Below are positions 19,701 through 27,495 of a stretch of DNA of 64,000 nucleotides, piece by piece. Every line of letters starts with the position of its first letter. Position 1 is the first letter of the stretch. The translations under genes and the position numbers were made by a program. Below the pieces are notes generated by a model. The model was not told the origin of the DNA. It saw only the letters and a list, made by a program, of their open reading frames with translations, and searched no databases. Origin of the DNA: Nocardia flavorosea NBRC 108225 (GTDB lineage Bacteria > Actinomycetota > Actinomycetes > Mycobacteriales > Mycobacteriaceae); the NCBI RefSeq assembly GCF_001613385.1, contig NZ_BDCG01000002.1, positions 372,001 through 436,000 on the forward strand. The letters run 5' to 3'.

Positions 19701-19988
19701 GACGGGATCGCCCAACCGCCCGGCTGGCGTATCCTGCCCAACCGACCGGCCTCGCACACCACCTCGCTGTGGCAGAGCCACGACGGCGGCGGCCCATTGG
19801 GCTGGACCCGCCAGCTGCTGCGCTCACAAACCCTGGCCACCTATCTGAAGGACGATTGGAGCCACGATTGGGGTCAGTTGCAGCGGTTCACGCCGATCGA
19901 CCGCGCGGCGCGTCCGGCACAACCGGCGGTCGGCCAGGAAACTCACGGCGGGCTATGGACCCCCGGCCCGATCAACGTCAAATGGTAG
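16713..19988 (+). CDS. emb: Emb-type arabinosyltransferase
   Basis: A 1091-residue GT-C glycosyltransferase that adds arabinofuranosyl units from decaprenyl-phosphoryl arabinose to arabinogalactan or lipoarabinomannan at the outer face of the membrane. It has an N-terminal span, an extracytoplasmic jelly-roll-like region, then about a dozen further spans. The GT-C acidic motif is TSDDGYQFG (about 275-283). The C-terminal third is a soluble carbohydrate-binding-like domain with LTTGWYRLP, ending WTPGPINVKW. The GTG at 16713 (VTDTMVRADL) is preferred over the longer frame; the ATG at 16725 is an alternative. It is the ethambutol target family. EmbA, B and C cannot be told apart from this copy alone. 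Confidence 0.95.
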   Translation: MTDTMVRADLTPPEQSRAGRSARGQWARPVALLAGLLATLFALAVPLLPVHVDKTTLTWPQQGSTDSIAAPLISYAPLSFDADIPGSALQQLTDTGGLAAATMPAEAPDLEKYGFVARVQPAADGSPARLEVVLRSQSMFSVPVAELGAATLTVHSDHSGTTAELTGTDTEPVFLAGDFRPQMVGVFSDLTDSAGTTVTAEVDSRFSVVPTFVKRAAGVLAVLCALVSLVALFRLDHSAGRRVRRLLPQRWLTFTAVDATVFTTLVVWHFIGSTTSDDGYQFGMARTSLASGYMANYFRFFGVPENPVGTPPYDVIAHMTELSIASPWVRLPTLLAGFLAWLALSREVIPRLGVVLRHDKVVVWTGALGFLAVWLPYNNGLRPEPVIAVAVLLTWCFVERAIATRQLLPYAIAILIAAFSLTAAPSGVICFAPLAAGARSVVRFGIARARKMPAPGTSVTAGPSWSARIMAYGALLAPLAAAGTLVLVFAFAVQPLSAMFEMTRVHNEVGPSIPWYDDYVAYQRLFTPTADGSIGRRFGMVAMWLGLLVCAFVMLRKGGRIPFVAPGPAKRLLGITFGAMLLMATVPTKFTHHNGVFAGLAGAVAVVTAVAVGPKVMRAPRYRALFAAVVAIAMAQIFTGVNKWFYASDHGIPWWNEPPSIAGLGMSEIFLTVAVVCLVSAGWWHLRAPEPGTPHRVSRRAWRMAKIPPLTVAAAVIVVFQVGSFATAAATQYPAFSLARSNIDAVRGQPCGMADDVLVETDPNAAMLSPLSGDAETTFAGDSAGFVPNGVANVTSDDDQSKDEESSIADALEDEGSDGSSRTQTGGAPLPFGLSATTPVLGTAGQQEAAELTTGWYRLPAPQDRDGIMAITAAGRFRAITQDGSVMPGQPIDIEYGTAESATSARPLGQVMPIDIGPTPSWRNMRVPLDQIPEQADVVRIKAKDLSVDAQEWMALTPPRIPRTQTLNELIGSEQPVLLDWAVGLQFPCQRPYDHKDGIAQPPGWRILPNRPASHTTSLWQSHDGGGPLGWTRQLLRSQTLATYLKDDWSHDWGQLQRFTPIDRAARPAQPAVGQETHGGLWTPGPINVKW

Positions 19989-20125
19989 TGCCGATCGGCA
20001 AGCGGTCTTCGCGCACACTCCCCGGGACTCCGATCGCAGTCCGCGGACGGCCACGATGCACCGGAGTGACCGGGGGCACCGTGGCGGTTCCGGACCGTGA
20101 TCGGCGCGCGGCTAGGGTTCAGTGG

Positions 20126-20446
20126 ATGAAAACCGAAAGATATTCCATCGCAGGTGTTCTCGCAGTCGCCGCGATAACCGCAGTGGCGCCCGCCGCGGCC
20201 GCGTTCCCCACCGGCTCCGCCGGTTTCGGTAACGGCCGGGAAGTGGTGATCATCGACAACACACTCGAGCTGAGCGATCTCGGTGCGTGCTGGGCCAGTG
20301 GCTTCCAGCGCGATATCCGCTTCGAGAACCGGAGCACGCGCGATTTCCGCGTGTACAACACCCCGGATTGCACCGGTGTACCCGTGGCCACGGTGCCCGC
20401 GGGCCACACCGCGACCCACTACGGCTGGTCGGCCTCGGCCCGGTAA
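20126..20446 (+). CDS. Small secreted protein, unknown function
   Basis: A 106-residue product with a clear Sec signal peptide (MKTERYSIAG, a hydrophobic Ala/Val core, then a probable cleavage after AAAA near residue 26). The mature part has two cysteines (near 54 and 82) that could pair, and motifs VVIIDNTLELSDLGACW and DFRVYNTPDCTGVPVATVPAG. The pattern suggests a small beta-sandwich. I do not recognise a named family. It lies alone downstream of emb, followed within five bases by a strong hairpin. Confidence 0.75.
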   Translation: MKTERYSIAGVLAVAAITAVAPAAAAFPTGSAGFGNGREVVIIDNTLELSDLGACWASGFQRDIRFENRSTRDFRVYNTPDCTGVPVATVPAGHTATHYGWSASAR

Positions 20447-20451
20447 TCATT

Positions 20452-20490
20452 CGAGGCGCCCGGCAGCGAGCACCACTGCCGGGCCCCTCG
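20452..20490. terminator. Strong hairpin between convergent genes
   Basis: A 15-base stem (20452-20466 with 20476-20490) with one mismatch and a nine-base loop starts five bases after the stop of the small secreted gene and lies before the end of ilvD on the other strand. It has no T-run, as is common for actinobacterial terminators, and could serve both directions. Confidence 0.7.
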
Positions 20491-20570
20491 GGTCGTGGCG
20501 GTTACGCAGGTGGCCGGCATCGTGACGCGATGACACCGGGTCTCGAACCAGTTGGCCGGCATTGCCGGAG

Positions 20571-22286
20571 TCAGTCGCAGACCGCCCCGTTCGACGCCGA
20601 ACCGACCAGGCGTACATACTTTGCCAGCACTCCACGGGTGTAGCGCGACGGTAGCGGCGCCCAGCCGTCGCGGCGGCGAGTGAGCTCGACGGGCTCGACC
20701 AGCAGGTCGAGGGTTCCTGCCGCGACGTCGAGGCGGATACGGTCACCGTCGCGGACGAAGGCGATGGGGCCCGCGTCCACCGCTTCCGGCGCAACATGGC
20801 CCACGCAGAGGCCCGTGGTACCACCGGAGAACCGCCCGTCGGTCAGCAGCAGCACATCCTTGCCCAGTCCGGCGCCCTTGATGGCACCGGTGATCGCCAG
20901 CATCTCGCGCATACCCGGACCGCCCTTGGGGCCCTCGTAGCGGATGACCACCACATCGCCCGCGGTGATCGTCCCGTCGGCGAGGGCGTCCATGGCGGCT
21001 CGTTCCCGGTCGAAAACCCTTGCCGTGCCTTCGAAGACGTCGGAGTCGAAGCCCGCCGACTTCACCACGGCGCCACCGGGCGCCAGCGAACCGTGCAGGA
21101 TGGTGATTCCGCCGGTGGGGTGGATCGGGGACGACAGCGCACGTACGACCTTCCCGTCCGGGTCCGGCGGCGCGATCTCGGCGAGATTCTCCGCGACCGT
21201 ACGGCCCGTCACGGTCAGGCAGTCACCGTGCAACAGCCCGGCGTCCAGCAGGGTTTTCATCAGAACCGGTACGCCGCCCACACGGTCGATATCGGTCATC
21301 ACATGCCGGCCGAACGGTTTGACATCGGCCAGATGCGGGACCCGCCGGCCGACGCGGGCGAAATCGTCCAGGCTCAACGCGACCCCGGCCTCGTGCGCGA
21401 TCGCCAGGAGATGCAGTACCGCATTCGTAGAGCCGCCGAACGCCATCACCACCGCGATGGCGTTCTCGAACGCCTCCTTCGTGAGGATATCGGCGGTGGT
21501 GATCCCGCGACGGATCAGTTCGATCACCGCCGCCCCGCTGCGGCGGGCATAACCGTCGCGGCGGCGGTCGGTCGCCGGCGGCGCCGCGCTCCCCGGCAGC
21601 GACATGCCGAGCGCCTCGGCCGCGCTGGCCATCGTGTTCGCCGTGTACATCCCTCCGCAGGCGCCTTCCCCGGGGCAGATGGCGCGCTCGATGGCGTCCA
21701 CGTCCGCCCGGCTCATCAACCCGCGCGCGCACGCGCCCACGGCCTCGAACGCGTCGATGATGGTCACCTCGCGTTCGCTGCCGTCGGACAGTTTCGCGAT
21801 ACCCGGCAGGATGGATCCGGCATAGAGGAACACACTGGCCAGGTTCAGCCGGGCGGCCGCCATCAACATGCCGGGCAGCGATTTATCGCAACCGGCCAGC
21901 AGCACCGAACCGTCGAGCCGTTCGGCCTGCATCACCGTCTCCACGCTGTCGGCGATGACCTCGCGGGAGACCAGTGAGAAATGCATCCCCTCGTGCCCCA
22001 TCGAGATACCGTCGGACACCGAGATGGTGCCGAACTGCATCGGAAACCCGCCGGCCTCGAACACACCGTCCTTACAGCCGCCGGCCAGCCGGTCCAGCGA
22101 CAGGTTGCACGGTGTGATCTCGTTCCACGAGGAGGCGACCCCGATCTGGGGTTTCCCCCAGTCGTTGTCGCCCATACCGACTGCGCGCAACATTCCGCGC
22201 GCGGCGGTTTTCTCCAGGCCGTCGGTCACATCGCGGCTGCGGGGTTTCATATCGGGGGTAGCGGGGGTAGCTGAATCATCGGACAC
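20571..22286 (-). CDS. ilvD: Dihydroxy-acid dehydratase
   Basis: A 571-residue IlvD/Edd-family Fe-S enzyme that dehydrates 2,3-dihydroxy acids to 2-keto acids in valine, leucine, isoleucine and pantothenate synthesis. Conserved parts include [17 protein letters not shown], the cluster-region motif [10 protein letters not shown] and [16 protein letters not shown], and [18 protein letters not shown] near the C-terminus. Similarity to mycobacterial IlvD as I recall it is very high along the whole length. I chose the GTG at 22286 because the [13 protein letters not shown] segment then sits where it does in mycobacteria; the ATG of MKPRSRDV is an alternative. Confidence 0.96.
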   Translation of the reverse strand: MSDDSATPATPDMKPRSRDVTDGLEKTAARGMLRAVGMGDNDWGKPQIGVASSWNEITPCNLSLDRLAGGCKDGVFEAGGFPMQFGTISVSDGISMGHEGMHFSLVSREVIADSVETVMQAERLDGSVLLAGCDKSLPGMLMAAARLNLASVFLYAGSILPGIAKLSDGSEREVTIIDAFEAVGACARGLMSRADVDAIERAICPGEGACGGMYTANTMASAAEALGMSLPGSAAPPATDRRRDGYARRSGAAVIELIRRGITTADILTKEAFENAIAVVMAFGGSTNAVLHLLAIAHEAGVALSLDDFARVGRRVPHLADVKPFGRHVMTDIDRVGGVPVLMKTLLDAGLLHGDCLTVTGRTVAENLAEIAPPDPDGKVVRALSSPIHPTGGITILHGSLAPGGAVVKSAGFDSDVFEGTARVFDRERAAMDALADGTITAGDVVVIRYEGPKGGPGMREMLAITGAIKGAGLGKDVLLLTDGRFSGGTTGLCVGHVAPEAVDAGPIAFVRDGDRIRLDVAAGTLDLLVEPVELTRRRDGWAPLPSRYTRGVLAKYVRLVGSASNGAVCD

Positions 22287-22375
22287 GACACCATCGTCCT
22301 CTCCCTGTGGCCAGAACTTCGAGTCCCACGCCGGTCGGGTGGACGCGACCACGCCTCCTCCCGCCGGTTCGGCCA

Positions 22376-22399
22376 CGGCCACGGCCACGGCCACGTCGG
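22376..22399. repeat. Tandem GGCCAC hexamer, about four copies
   Basis: A simple repeat of GGCCAC, four units in a row, in the region upstream of ilvD. It might vary in copy number by slippage. No function is evident. Confidence 0.6.
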
Positions 22400-22680
22400 T
22401 GACGGTGCGTAATCGCTGTTCGCCGGGGTGTCAGCACGGAATCCGCGTCGGGCAGAGCCACGGTAGGGCCACGCCTGCGACCCGAGCCGTTCCCGGACGG
22501 CGCCGCCCTCTCGGGAGGCCGTCCCCCGGGCGGCGAGATGCGCCATTGTTCGATCTCGCCGCCGAGCGCGCCGGAAGCCGGCCTGTTGATGCCGGACCCA
22601 GTAGGTCGAGCGCGCCGGTGCTGCCCCGTCGAACGACTCGGTGCCGGCGAACGGCGGCATGGTCTCGATCAGCCGGAGCT

Positions 22681-22710
22681 ACCACACCGCCGGCGGGGCG
22701 GCGGTGTGGT
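22681..22710. terminator. Perfect hairpin with 11-base arms
   Basis: ACCACACCGCC pairs perfectly with GGCGGTGTGGT across an eight-base GC-rich loop. It lies downstream of the fahA operon and upstream of ilvD, both minus strand, and may be a backup terminator. There is no T-run. Confidence 0.5.
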
Positions 22711-22824
22711 CACCGATCTCGCCAGACGTGTCCGGTGCACCCGAGCAGTACGTCATCCAGAGGCGGTGACTATGGCCCCGACGGCCGTCTGCTGCCGTCC
22801 CGCCTCCGAACGCCGGCCTGATCG

Positions 22825-22864
22825 CGAGGTCGTGACGCGGGAACGCACCGGCGTCACGACCTCG
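22825..22864 (-). terminator. Strong terminator hairpin after fahA
   Basis: Perfect 14-base arms (22825-22838 and 22851-22864) with a 12-base loop begin seven bases past the fahA stop codon. They fit a terminator of the long minus-strand operon. No T-run follows, which is usual for high-GC actinobacteria. Confidence 0.75.
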
Positions 22865-22871
22865 CCCCTCA

Positions 22872-24053
22872 TCAGCCCACCTGTGTGGCGGGCAGGATCC
22901 GGGCCCGGACCTCCCCGAATCCGATCCGTGAGCCCTCGGGTCCGGGCGCGGTGGCGGCAATGGCGACCTCGTCGCCGTCTTGGAGGAAGGTCCGGGTCTC
23001 GCCGGCCACCTCGACGGGTTCCGCACCGCCCCAGGTGAGTTCGATGAATGCGCCGCGCTGGTCCGGCTCGGGTCCGGAGATCGTCCCGGACGCGAAGAGG
23101 TCACCCGTGCGCGCCGTCGCACCGTTGACGCTGGTGTGGGCCAGCATCTGCGCGGGCGACCAGTACATCTGGGCGTACGGCGGGCGGGAGACGATCTGCC
23201 CGTTCCATTCGACGGTGAGATCGATGTCGAGACCCCATTTCTCGGTACCGCGCAGGTAGGGCAGCGGCTCCGGGTCCTGTACCGGGGTGTCGACCCGGGC
23301 CGCCTCGAGCGCGGCCAGTGGTACCACCCACGGTGAGATCGAGGTCGCGAAGCTCTTGCCGAGGAACGGGCCCAGCGGGACATACTCCCACGCTTGGATA
23401 TCGCGCGCCGACCAGTCGTTCACCACCACGGCGCCGAAGACGTGATCGGCGAACTCGTCCGGTGTGATCACCGTGCCGGGTGCGGATGGTACTCCGACAA
23501 CGAAGCCCAGTTCGGCCTCGATATCGAGTCGACGCGACGGCCCGAAGGACGGCGCCGGCTCGGTGGGGGCTTTGCGCTGCCCGCACGGGCGGACGATATC
23601 GGTGCCGGACGGGATCACGGTACCGGCGCGGCCGTGGTAGCCGACCGGCAGATGTTTCCAGTTCGGCATGAGCGGCGCCGAATCCGGGCGGAACAGCCGG
23701 CCCAGGTTGGTGGCGTGGTGTTCGGAGGCATAGAAGTCGACGTAGTCGGCGACGGCGATGGGCAGGTGCATCATCACGTCCGCGACGTCGTGCACGGCGT
23801 CCGCGTCGATCTCGCCGCGGACGAGTTCGGTGATCCGGGCCCGGACCCGCGACCATTCCCGCGGGCCGCGGGCCATGAAATCGTTGAGGACCGGCCGGGC
23901 GAACACGTCGTCGTCGAGCGCGAGTGCGAGGTCGACGACCTTGTCCGCCACCCGCACACCGATCCGGGGCGCGGTACCCGGGGTGGAGAAGGAACCGTAG
24001 GGCAGATTGCCGATCCCGAACAGTGAATCGGCGGGTATGTCTATGACGGTCAT
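22872..24053 (-). CDS. fahA: Fumarylacetoacetase
   Basis: A 393-residue enzyme that hydrolyses fumarylacetoacetate to fumarate and acetoacetate, the last step of homogentisate degradation. It has the N-terminal FAA domain (GIGNLPYGSFSTPG) and the catalytic C-domain. Visible motifs are DFYASEHHATNLGRLFRP (catalytic His/Glu region), LPVGYHGRAGTVI, LDIEAELGFVVG, NDWSARDIQAWEY and GLDIDLTVEWNG. The ATG at 24053 overlaps the stop of the upstream gene by four bases. A strong hairpin follows the stop. Confidence 0.95.
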   Translation of the reverse strand: MTVIDIPADSLFGIGNLPYGSFSTPGTAPRIGVRVADKVVDLALALDDDVFARPVLNDFMARGPREWSRVRARITELVRGEIDADAVHDVADVMMHLPIAVADYVDFYASEHHATNLGRLFRPDSAPLMPNWKHLPVGYHGRAGTVIPSGTDIVRPCGQRKAPTEPAPSFGPSRRLDIEAELGFVVGVPSAPGTVITPDEFADHVFGAVVVNDWSARDIQAWEYVPLGPFLGKSFATSISPWVVPLAALEAARVDTPVQDPEPLPYLRGTEKWGLDIDLTVEWNGQIVSRPPYAQMYWSPAQMLAHTSVNGATARTGDLFASGTISGPEPDQRGAFIELTWGGAEPVEVAGETRTFLQDGDEVAIAATAPGPEGSRIGFGEVRARILPATQVG

Positions 24054-24913
24054 GGTGCTGAACTTTCGGGGACGGGCCGCAGGGCGGCGGGAAGCAGATG
24101 CAGACCCACCAGCTCGGTCAACGGGTCGCCGATACTGCAGGTGCCGAAGGAGCGGAACGCTGCCCGCACGGCGGCGGTCTCGCCGTCGGTCAGTGCGGCC
24201 AGCTGCTGTGCGAGCGCGCGACCGTCCCGGTCGGCCAGTATGTCGGCGAGTTCGGCGGTATCGGCGCCGGCCAGCGCCAGGTGCGTCGCGAGCAGCAGGT
24301 TGAGGAATCCGTGCTGATCGAATCCGGTCGCGGGATCGGTATTGCGGACCGCATGATGCAGGCCCGCGGTCGCTTTGAACGGAGTGCCGGCGGTGACGGC
24401 CGATCGGATGGCGGCGGCGAGTTCCGGTGTGCCCGGGTAGGCCTCGGCGACCACCCCTCCGGTGCGGAATTTCGCCACATACGGCGAGTCCGCGAGCCGG
24501 TCGAAGAATTGCGGCCGGCGGCCGTCCCGGGGAACCTCGACCGAGACGGCGAGTTCCGGCCATCGCGGTTTTGCCGCCGGTAGCTCCGCGAAGAACTCCT
24601 CCGCCGATTGTCCTGGCCGGGCGGCGATTTCGACGCCCACGACGGTGACCCCGGCGATCTCGGACGCCCGGTCCAGGGCGGTGGCCACCGTGCCGGGGCC
24701 CTCGGGCGCGGTAAGGACCACCTCGATCGGTGCGGGGTGCGACGCGGCGAGTTCGGCGAGTCGGGGAATCGGGAAGATGAACGGACCGACCAATGCCGCG
24801 AAGGCACTGTCGCGGTAGCGGGCATGCGCGGTGAGCGCGGCCGGCAGCGGTGCGTTACCGGGTGGGAAGAGCGCCGCGTCGTCACACAGGCCGCGCAGCA
24901 GGGCGGGGATCAT
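24050..24913 (-). CDS. Conserved unknown protein coupled between hmgA and fahA
   Basis: A 287-residue product, MIPALLRGLCDDAALFPPG at the start, with alternating hydrophobic strands and helices that resemble a TIM barrel. Segments include APIEVVLTAPEGPG, VTVVGVEIAARPG, YVAKFRTGGVVAEAYPG, TPFKATAGLHHAVRNTDP and HGFLNLLLATHLALAG. The lysine and histidine residues in KFRTGG, FKATAGLHH and DQHGFLN look like active-site positions. I recall similar proteins beside hmgA/fahA in other actinobacteria but no assigned function. Four-base overlaps on both sides show it is translated with the two homogentisate enzymes. It could fill the maleylacetoacetate isomerase step, for which no known enzyme is nearby. 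That is inference. Confidence 0.85.
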   Translation of the reverse strand: MIPALLRGLCDDAALFPPGNAPLPAALTAHARYRDSAFAALVGPFIFPIPRLAELAASHPAPIEVVLTAPEGPGTVATALDRASEIAGVTVVGVEIAARPGQSAEEFFAELPAAKPRWPELAVSVEVPRDGRRPQFFDRLADSPYVAKFRTGGVVAEAYPGTPELAAAIRSAVTAGTPFKATAGLHHAVRNTDPATGFDQHGFLNLLLATHLALAGADTAELADILADRDGRALAQQLAALTDGETAAVRAAFRSFGTCSIGDPLTELVGLHLLPAALRPVPESSAP

Positions 24914-26106
24914 CCGACCGCCTTTCCCAGCCACGACCAGGCATAGTTCGGATCCTCGCAGGCCAGCGCGCCTTCCCCCAGTTCGAGCGGCGCGAAAGTA
25001 TCGACCATAACCGCGGTCTCCTCGACGGACTCGAGGCCCAGGGAACGTTCCATACTGCCCGGTTGCGGGCCGTGGGCGTGGCCGCCGGGATGTACCGATA
25101 CCGAACCCAGGCCGATCCCGGATCCCTTGCGCGCCTCATAGTTCCCGCCGCAGTAGAACATCACCTCGTCGGAGTCGACATTCGAGTGGTAGTAGGGCAC
25201 CGGGACGGCCAGGGGATGGTAGTCGACCTTGCGGGGGACGAAATTGCACACCACGAACCCGTTGCCTTCGAACGTCTGGTGCACCGGCGGGGGCTGGTGC
25301 ACGCGACCGGTGATGGGTTCGAAATCGTCGATGTTGAAGGTGTATGGGTACAAGCAACCGTCCCAGCCGACCACATCGAAGGGGTGCCGCGGGTACACCA
25401 TGCGGGTGCCGACGATCCCACGGGATGTGCGGTGCTTGACCAGTACCTCGATATCCGTGCCGTCGGCGAGCAGTACCTCCGACGGCCCGTGCAGATCGCG
25501 TTCGCAGTACGGCGCGTTCTCCAGGAGCTGCCCGTATCGCGAGAGATAGCGTTTGGGCGGCGCGATATGGCTGCTCGATTCGATCGCGTACGCGCGCACC
25601 GGTTCGTCGCCGCGGGGGATCCAGCGATGGGTCGTGGACGTCGGGATCACCACGTAATCGCCGGGCCGCGCCTCCAGCGCTCCGAAAACCGTTTCGACCC
25701 GCGCCGCACCGGATTCCACGTAGACGACCTCGTCGCCGAGGGCATTGCGGTACAGCGGCGAGGTCTGCCGCGCGACCACATAGGAGATCCGCACATCGGC
25801 GTTGCCCAGCAGCAGTCGGCGTCCGGTCACGATATCGGTCTGCGACCAGCTCTCCTGCGGGAACAGCTCGTGCAGTTTCAGGTGCCGCGGCCGCAGCGGA
25901 TGATTCGGTTCCGTGGTCTGGTCCGGCAACTCCCAGACGGTCGATCCGGAGATAGCCGACGGTATACCGCGGTGATAGAGGAGGGACGAATCGGAGGAGA
26001 ATCCCTCCTCGCCCATCAGCTCCTCGTAGTACAGCCGGCCGCTGTCGTCGCGGTGCTGGGTGTGACGTTTCGGCGGAACATCGCCGAGCCGGCGGTAGTA
26101 CGCCAT
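24910..26106 (-). CDS. hmgA: Homogentisate 1,2-dioxygenase
   Basis: A 398-residue non-heme iron cupin dioxygenase that cleaves homogentisate to maleylacetoacetate. The metal-ligand region is visible in YYHSNVDSDEVMFYCGG (His and Glu ligands) and SVHPGGHAHGPQPG (His ligand). Other conserved parts are YVVARQTSPLYRNALGDEV, RPGDYVVIPTSTTHRW and FDVVGWDGCLYPYTFNI. A GAGGAGG ribosome binding site precedes the ATG at 26106. Its stop overlaps the start of the unknown gene, so the three genes form one translational unit. It lies 47 bases downstream of the transporter. Confidence 0.95.
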   Translation of the reverse strand: MAYYRRLGDVPPKRHTQHRDDSGRLYYEELMGEEGFSSDSSLLYHRGIPSAISGSTVWELPDQTTEPNHPLRPRHLKLHELFPQESWSQTDIVTGRRLLLGNADVRISYVVARQTSPLYRNALGDEVVYVESGAARVETVFGALEARPGDYVVIPTSTTHRWIPRGDEPVRAYAIESSSHIAPPKRYLSRYGQLLENAPYCERDLHGPSEVLLADGTDIEVLVKHRTSRGIVGTRMVYPRHPFDVVGWDGCLYPYTFNIDDFEPITGRVHQPPPVHQTFEGNGFVVCNFVPRKVDYHPLAVPVPYYHSNVDSDEVMFYCGGNYEARKGSGIGLGSVSVHPGGHAHGPQPGSMERSLGLESVEETAVMVDTFAPLELGEGALACEDPNYAWSWLGKAVG

Positions 26107-26153
26107 GCCTGCCTCCTCGGGAAGTCGGGTGTGTGTCGATGACGGGCGCGGAA

Positions 26154-27494
26154 TCAGTCCACCCGCAGGGCGATACCTTTGGTTTCCTTGATGAAGAAGA
26201 CCGTCACCAGCGTGAGAAGCGCGCAGAACACGAAGTATCCGGCGGGTGCCAGCGAATTGCCGGTGAGGTCGATGAGGTAGGTCGCGACGAACGGTGCCGT
26301 ACCGCCGAGCAGCATATTGGTGGTGTTGTTGCCCAGGGCCAGGCCGCTGTAGCGCACCGAGGCCTTGAGCATCTCCACATAGGTCACGTACGAGGCGCCG
26401 TTGACGACCGAGACGCAGATGAACAGCACCGACTGTCCGACCACGGCCTGCCATGCCCCTGACCCGGACATCAGCATGAACATCGGCACACCGAGGATCG
26501 CTGCGGCGGCGCTACCGCCGAACAGCACCGGTTTGCGGCCGTAGCGGTCGGCGAGATAGCCGGCGATCGGAAGGGTGATGACACCGAGTACCAGCGCGAG
26601 CGAGGTGGACAGGAACGCCAGCGTCGAGGAATGCCCGCCGGAAGTCTGCAGATAGGTGGCGGCGTACACCGAGGCGATGTAGTAGCCACCGGTGATCAGG
26701 GCACCGAGGAAGATGATTTTCACGACCGCGCCGCCGGAGGTGCTCAGCAACTCCATGATCGGCAGCTTCTTCGTCTCGCCCTTCTCCGAGAGCTTCTCGA
26801 ACTGCGGGGTGTCCTCCATATGGTTGCGGATCCAGATGCCGACGACGCCGATCACCACACTGAGCAGGAACGGGATACGCCACGCCCAGGACAGGATGGT
26901 TTCCTCGTCGAAGAACGAGGTCAGGCCCAGCGCCACCAGTGAGGCCACGAGCGAGCCGAGGTAGGTGCCCGAATTGACCATCGAGGTCTGCGTCGCCCGC
27001 CAGCGCGGCGGCGCCGATTCGGAGACGAAGGCATTGGCGCCACCGAGTTCTCCGCCGGCGGCGAAACCCTGCACACACCGGGCCAGCACCAGGATGGCCG
27101 TGGCCCAGACGCCGAGCGTGACATAGGTGGGTAGCAGGCCCATGACGACGGTGGCGATCACCATCAGCAGGATGGTCCACGAGAGCGCGCTCTTGCGGCC
27201 GTAGCGGTCACCGATATGGCCGAAGAAGATACCGCCGGGGATCCGCAGGAAGAAGGCGACCGCGAAGGCCGCGAAGGTTCCCAGCATCGCGGCCGTATCG
27301 TTCTCCGAGACGAAGAACAGCGAGGCGATCACCGTCGCCATATAGCCGTAGATGCCGAAGTCGTAGTACTCGACGACGGTGCCGACGACCGCCGCGCGGA
27401 CCACTTTCACCGGCGACTGCGCCTTGGCCGGGCCGGTGCCGGCGGCCGTTTCGGAGCGGTGCGCTGCTTCGGGCATCAGCTCGTTTCCCAACAT
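26154..27494 (-). CDS. MFS transporter, metabolite:H+ symporter (MHS) type
   Basis: A 446-residue 12-span transporter. The early segment VGTVVEYYDFGIYGYMATVIAS and the two G-x-x-x-D-R-x-G-R-(K/R) loops (GHIGDRYGRKSA and GYLADRYGRKPV), plus ARCVQGFAAGGELGG, are hallmarks of the MHS subfamily (ProP, ShiA, KgtP, citrate and aromatic-acid symporters). It probably imports the acid that feeds the operon. AAGGAC lies before the ATG at 27494. One base separates its start from the stop of the FAD dehydrogenase gene. Confidence 0.9.
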   Translation of the reverse strand: MLGNELMPEAAHRSETAAGTGPAKAQSPVKVVRAAVVGTVVEYYDFGIYGYMATVIASLFFVSENDTAAMLGTFAAFAVAFFLRIPGGIFFGHIGDRYGRKSALSWTILLMVIATVVMGLLPTYVTLGVWATAILVLARCVQGFAAGGELGGANAFVSESAPPRWRATQTSMVNSGTYLGSLVASLVALGLTSFFDEETILSWAWRIPFLLSVVIGVVGIWIRNHMEDTPQFEKLSEKGETKKLPIMELLSTSGGAVVKIIFLGALITGGYYIASVYAATYLQTSGGHSSTLAFLSTSLALVLGVITLPIAGYLADRYGRKPVLFGGSAAAAILGVPMFMLMSGSGAWQAVVGQSVLFICVSVVNGASYVTYVEMLKASVRYSGLALGNNTTNMLLGGTAPFVATYLIDLTGNSLAPAGYFVFCALLTLVTVFFIKETKGIALRVD

Positions 27495-27495
27495 G

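Larger units (their letters stand above)
22287..22871. other. Gene-free stretch between ilvD and the fahA end
   Basis: A 585-base stretch without a supported gene. It holds a short run of GGCCAC hexamers (22376-22399) close to ilvD, a 30-base hairpin (22681-22710) and a large hairpin just past the fahA stop (22825-22864). Open frames here have low-complexity arginine-rich translations. Confidence 0.55.

Noticed and set aside
18135..19781. A 548-codon minus-strand open frame inside emb
   Set aside because: It is the antisense of a complete arabinosyltransferase and has no recognisable domain.
22376..22399. GGCCAC hexamers as part of a longer ilvD N-terminus ([10 protein letters not shown])
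   Set aside because: The conserved IlvD start lies downstream, so the repeat is treated as non-coding.
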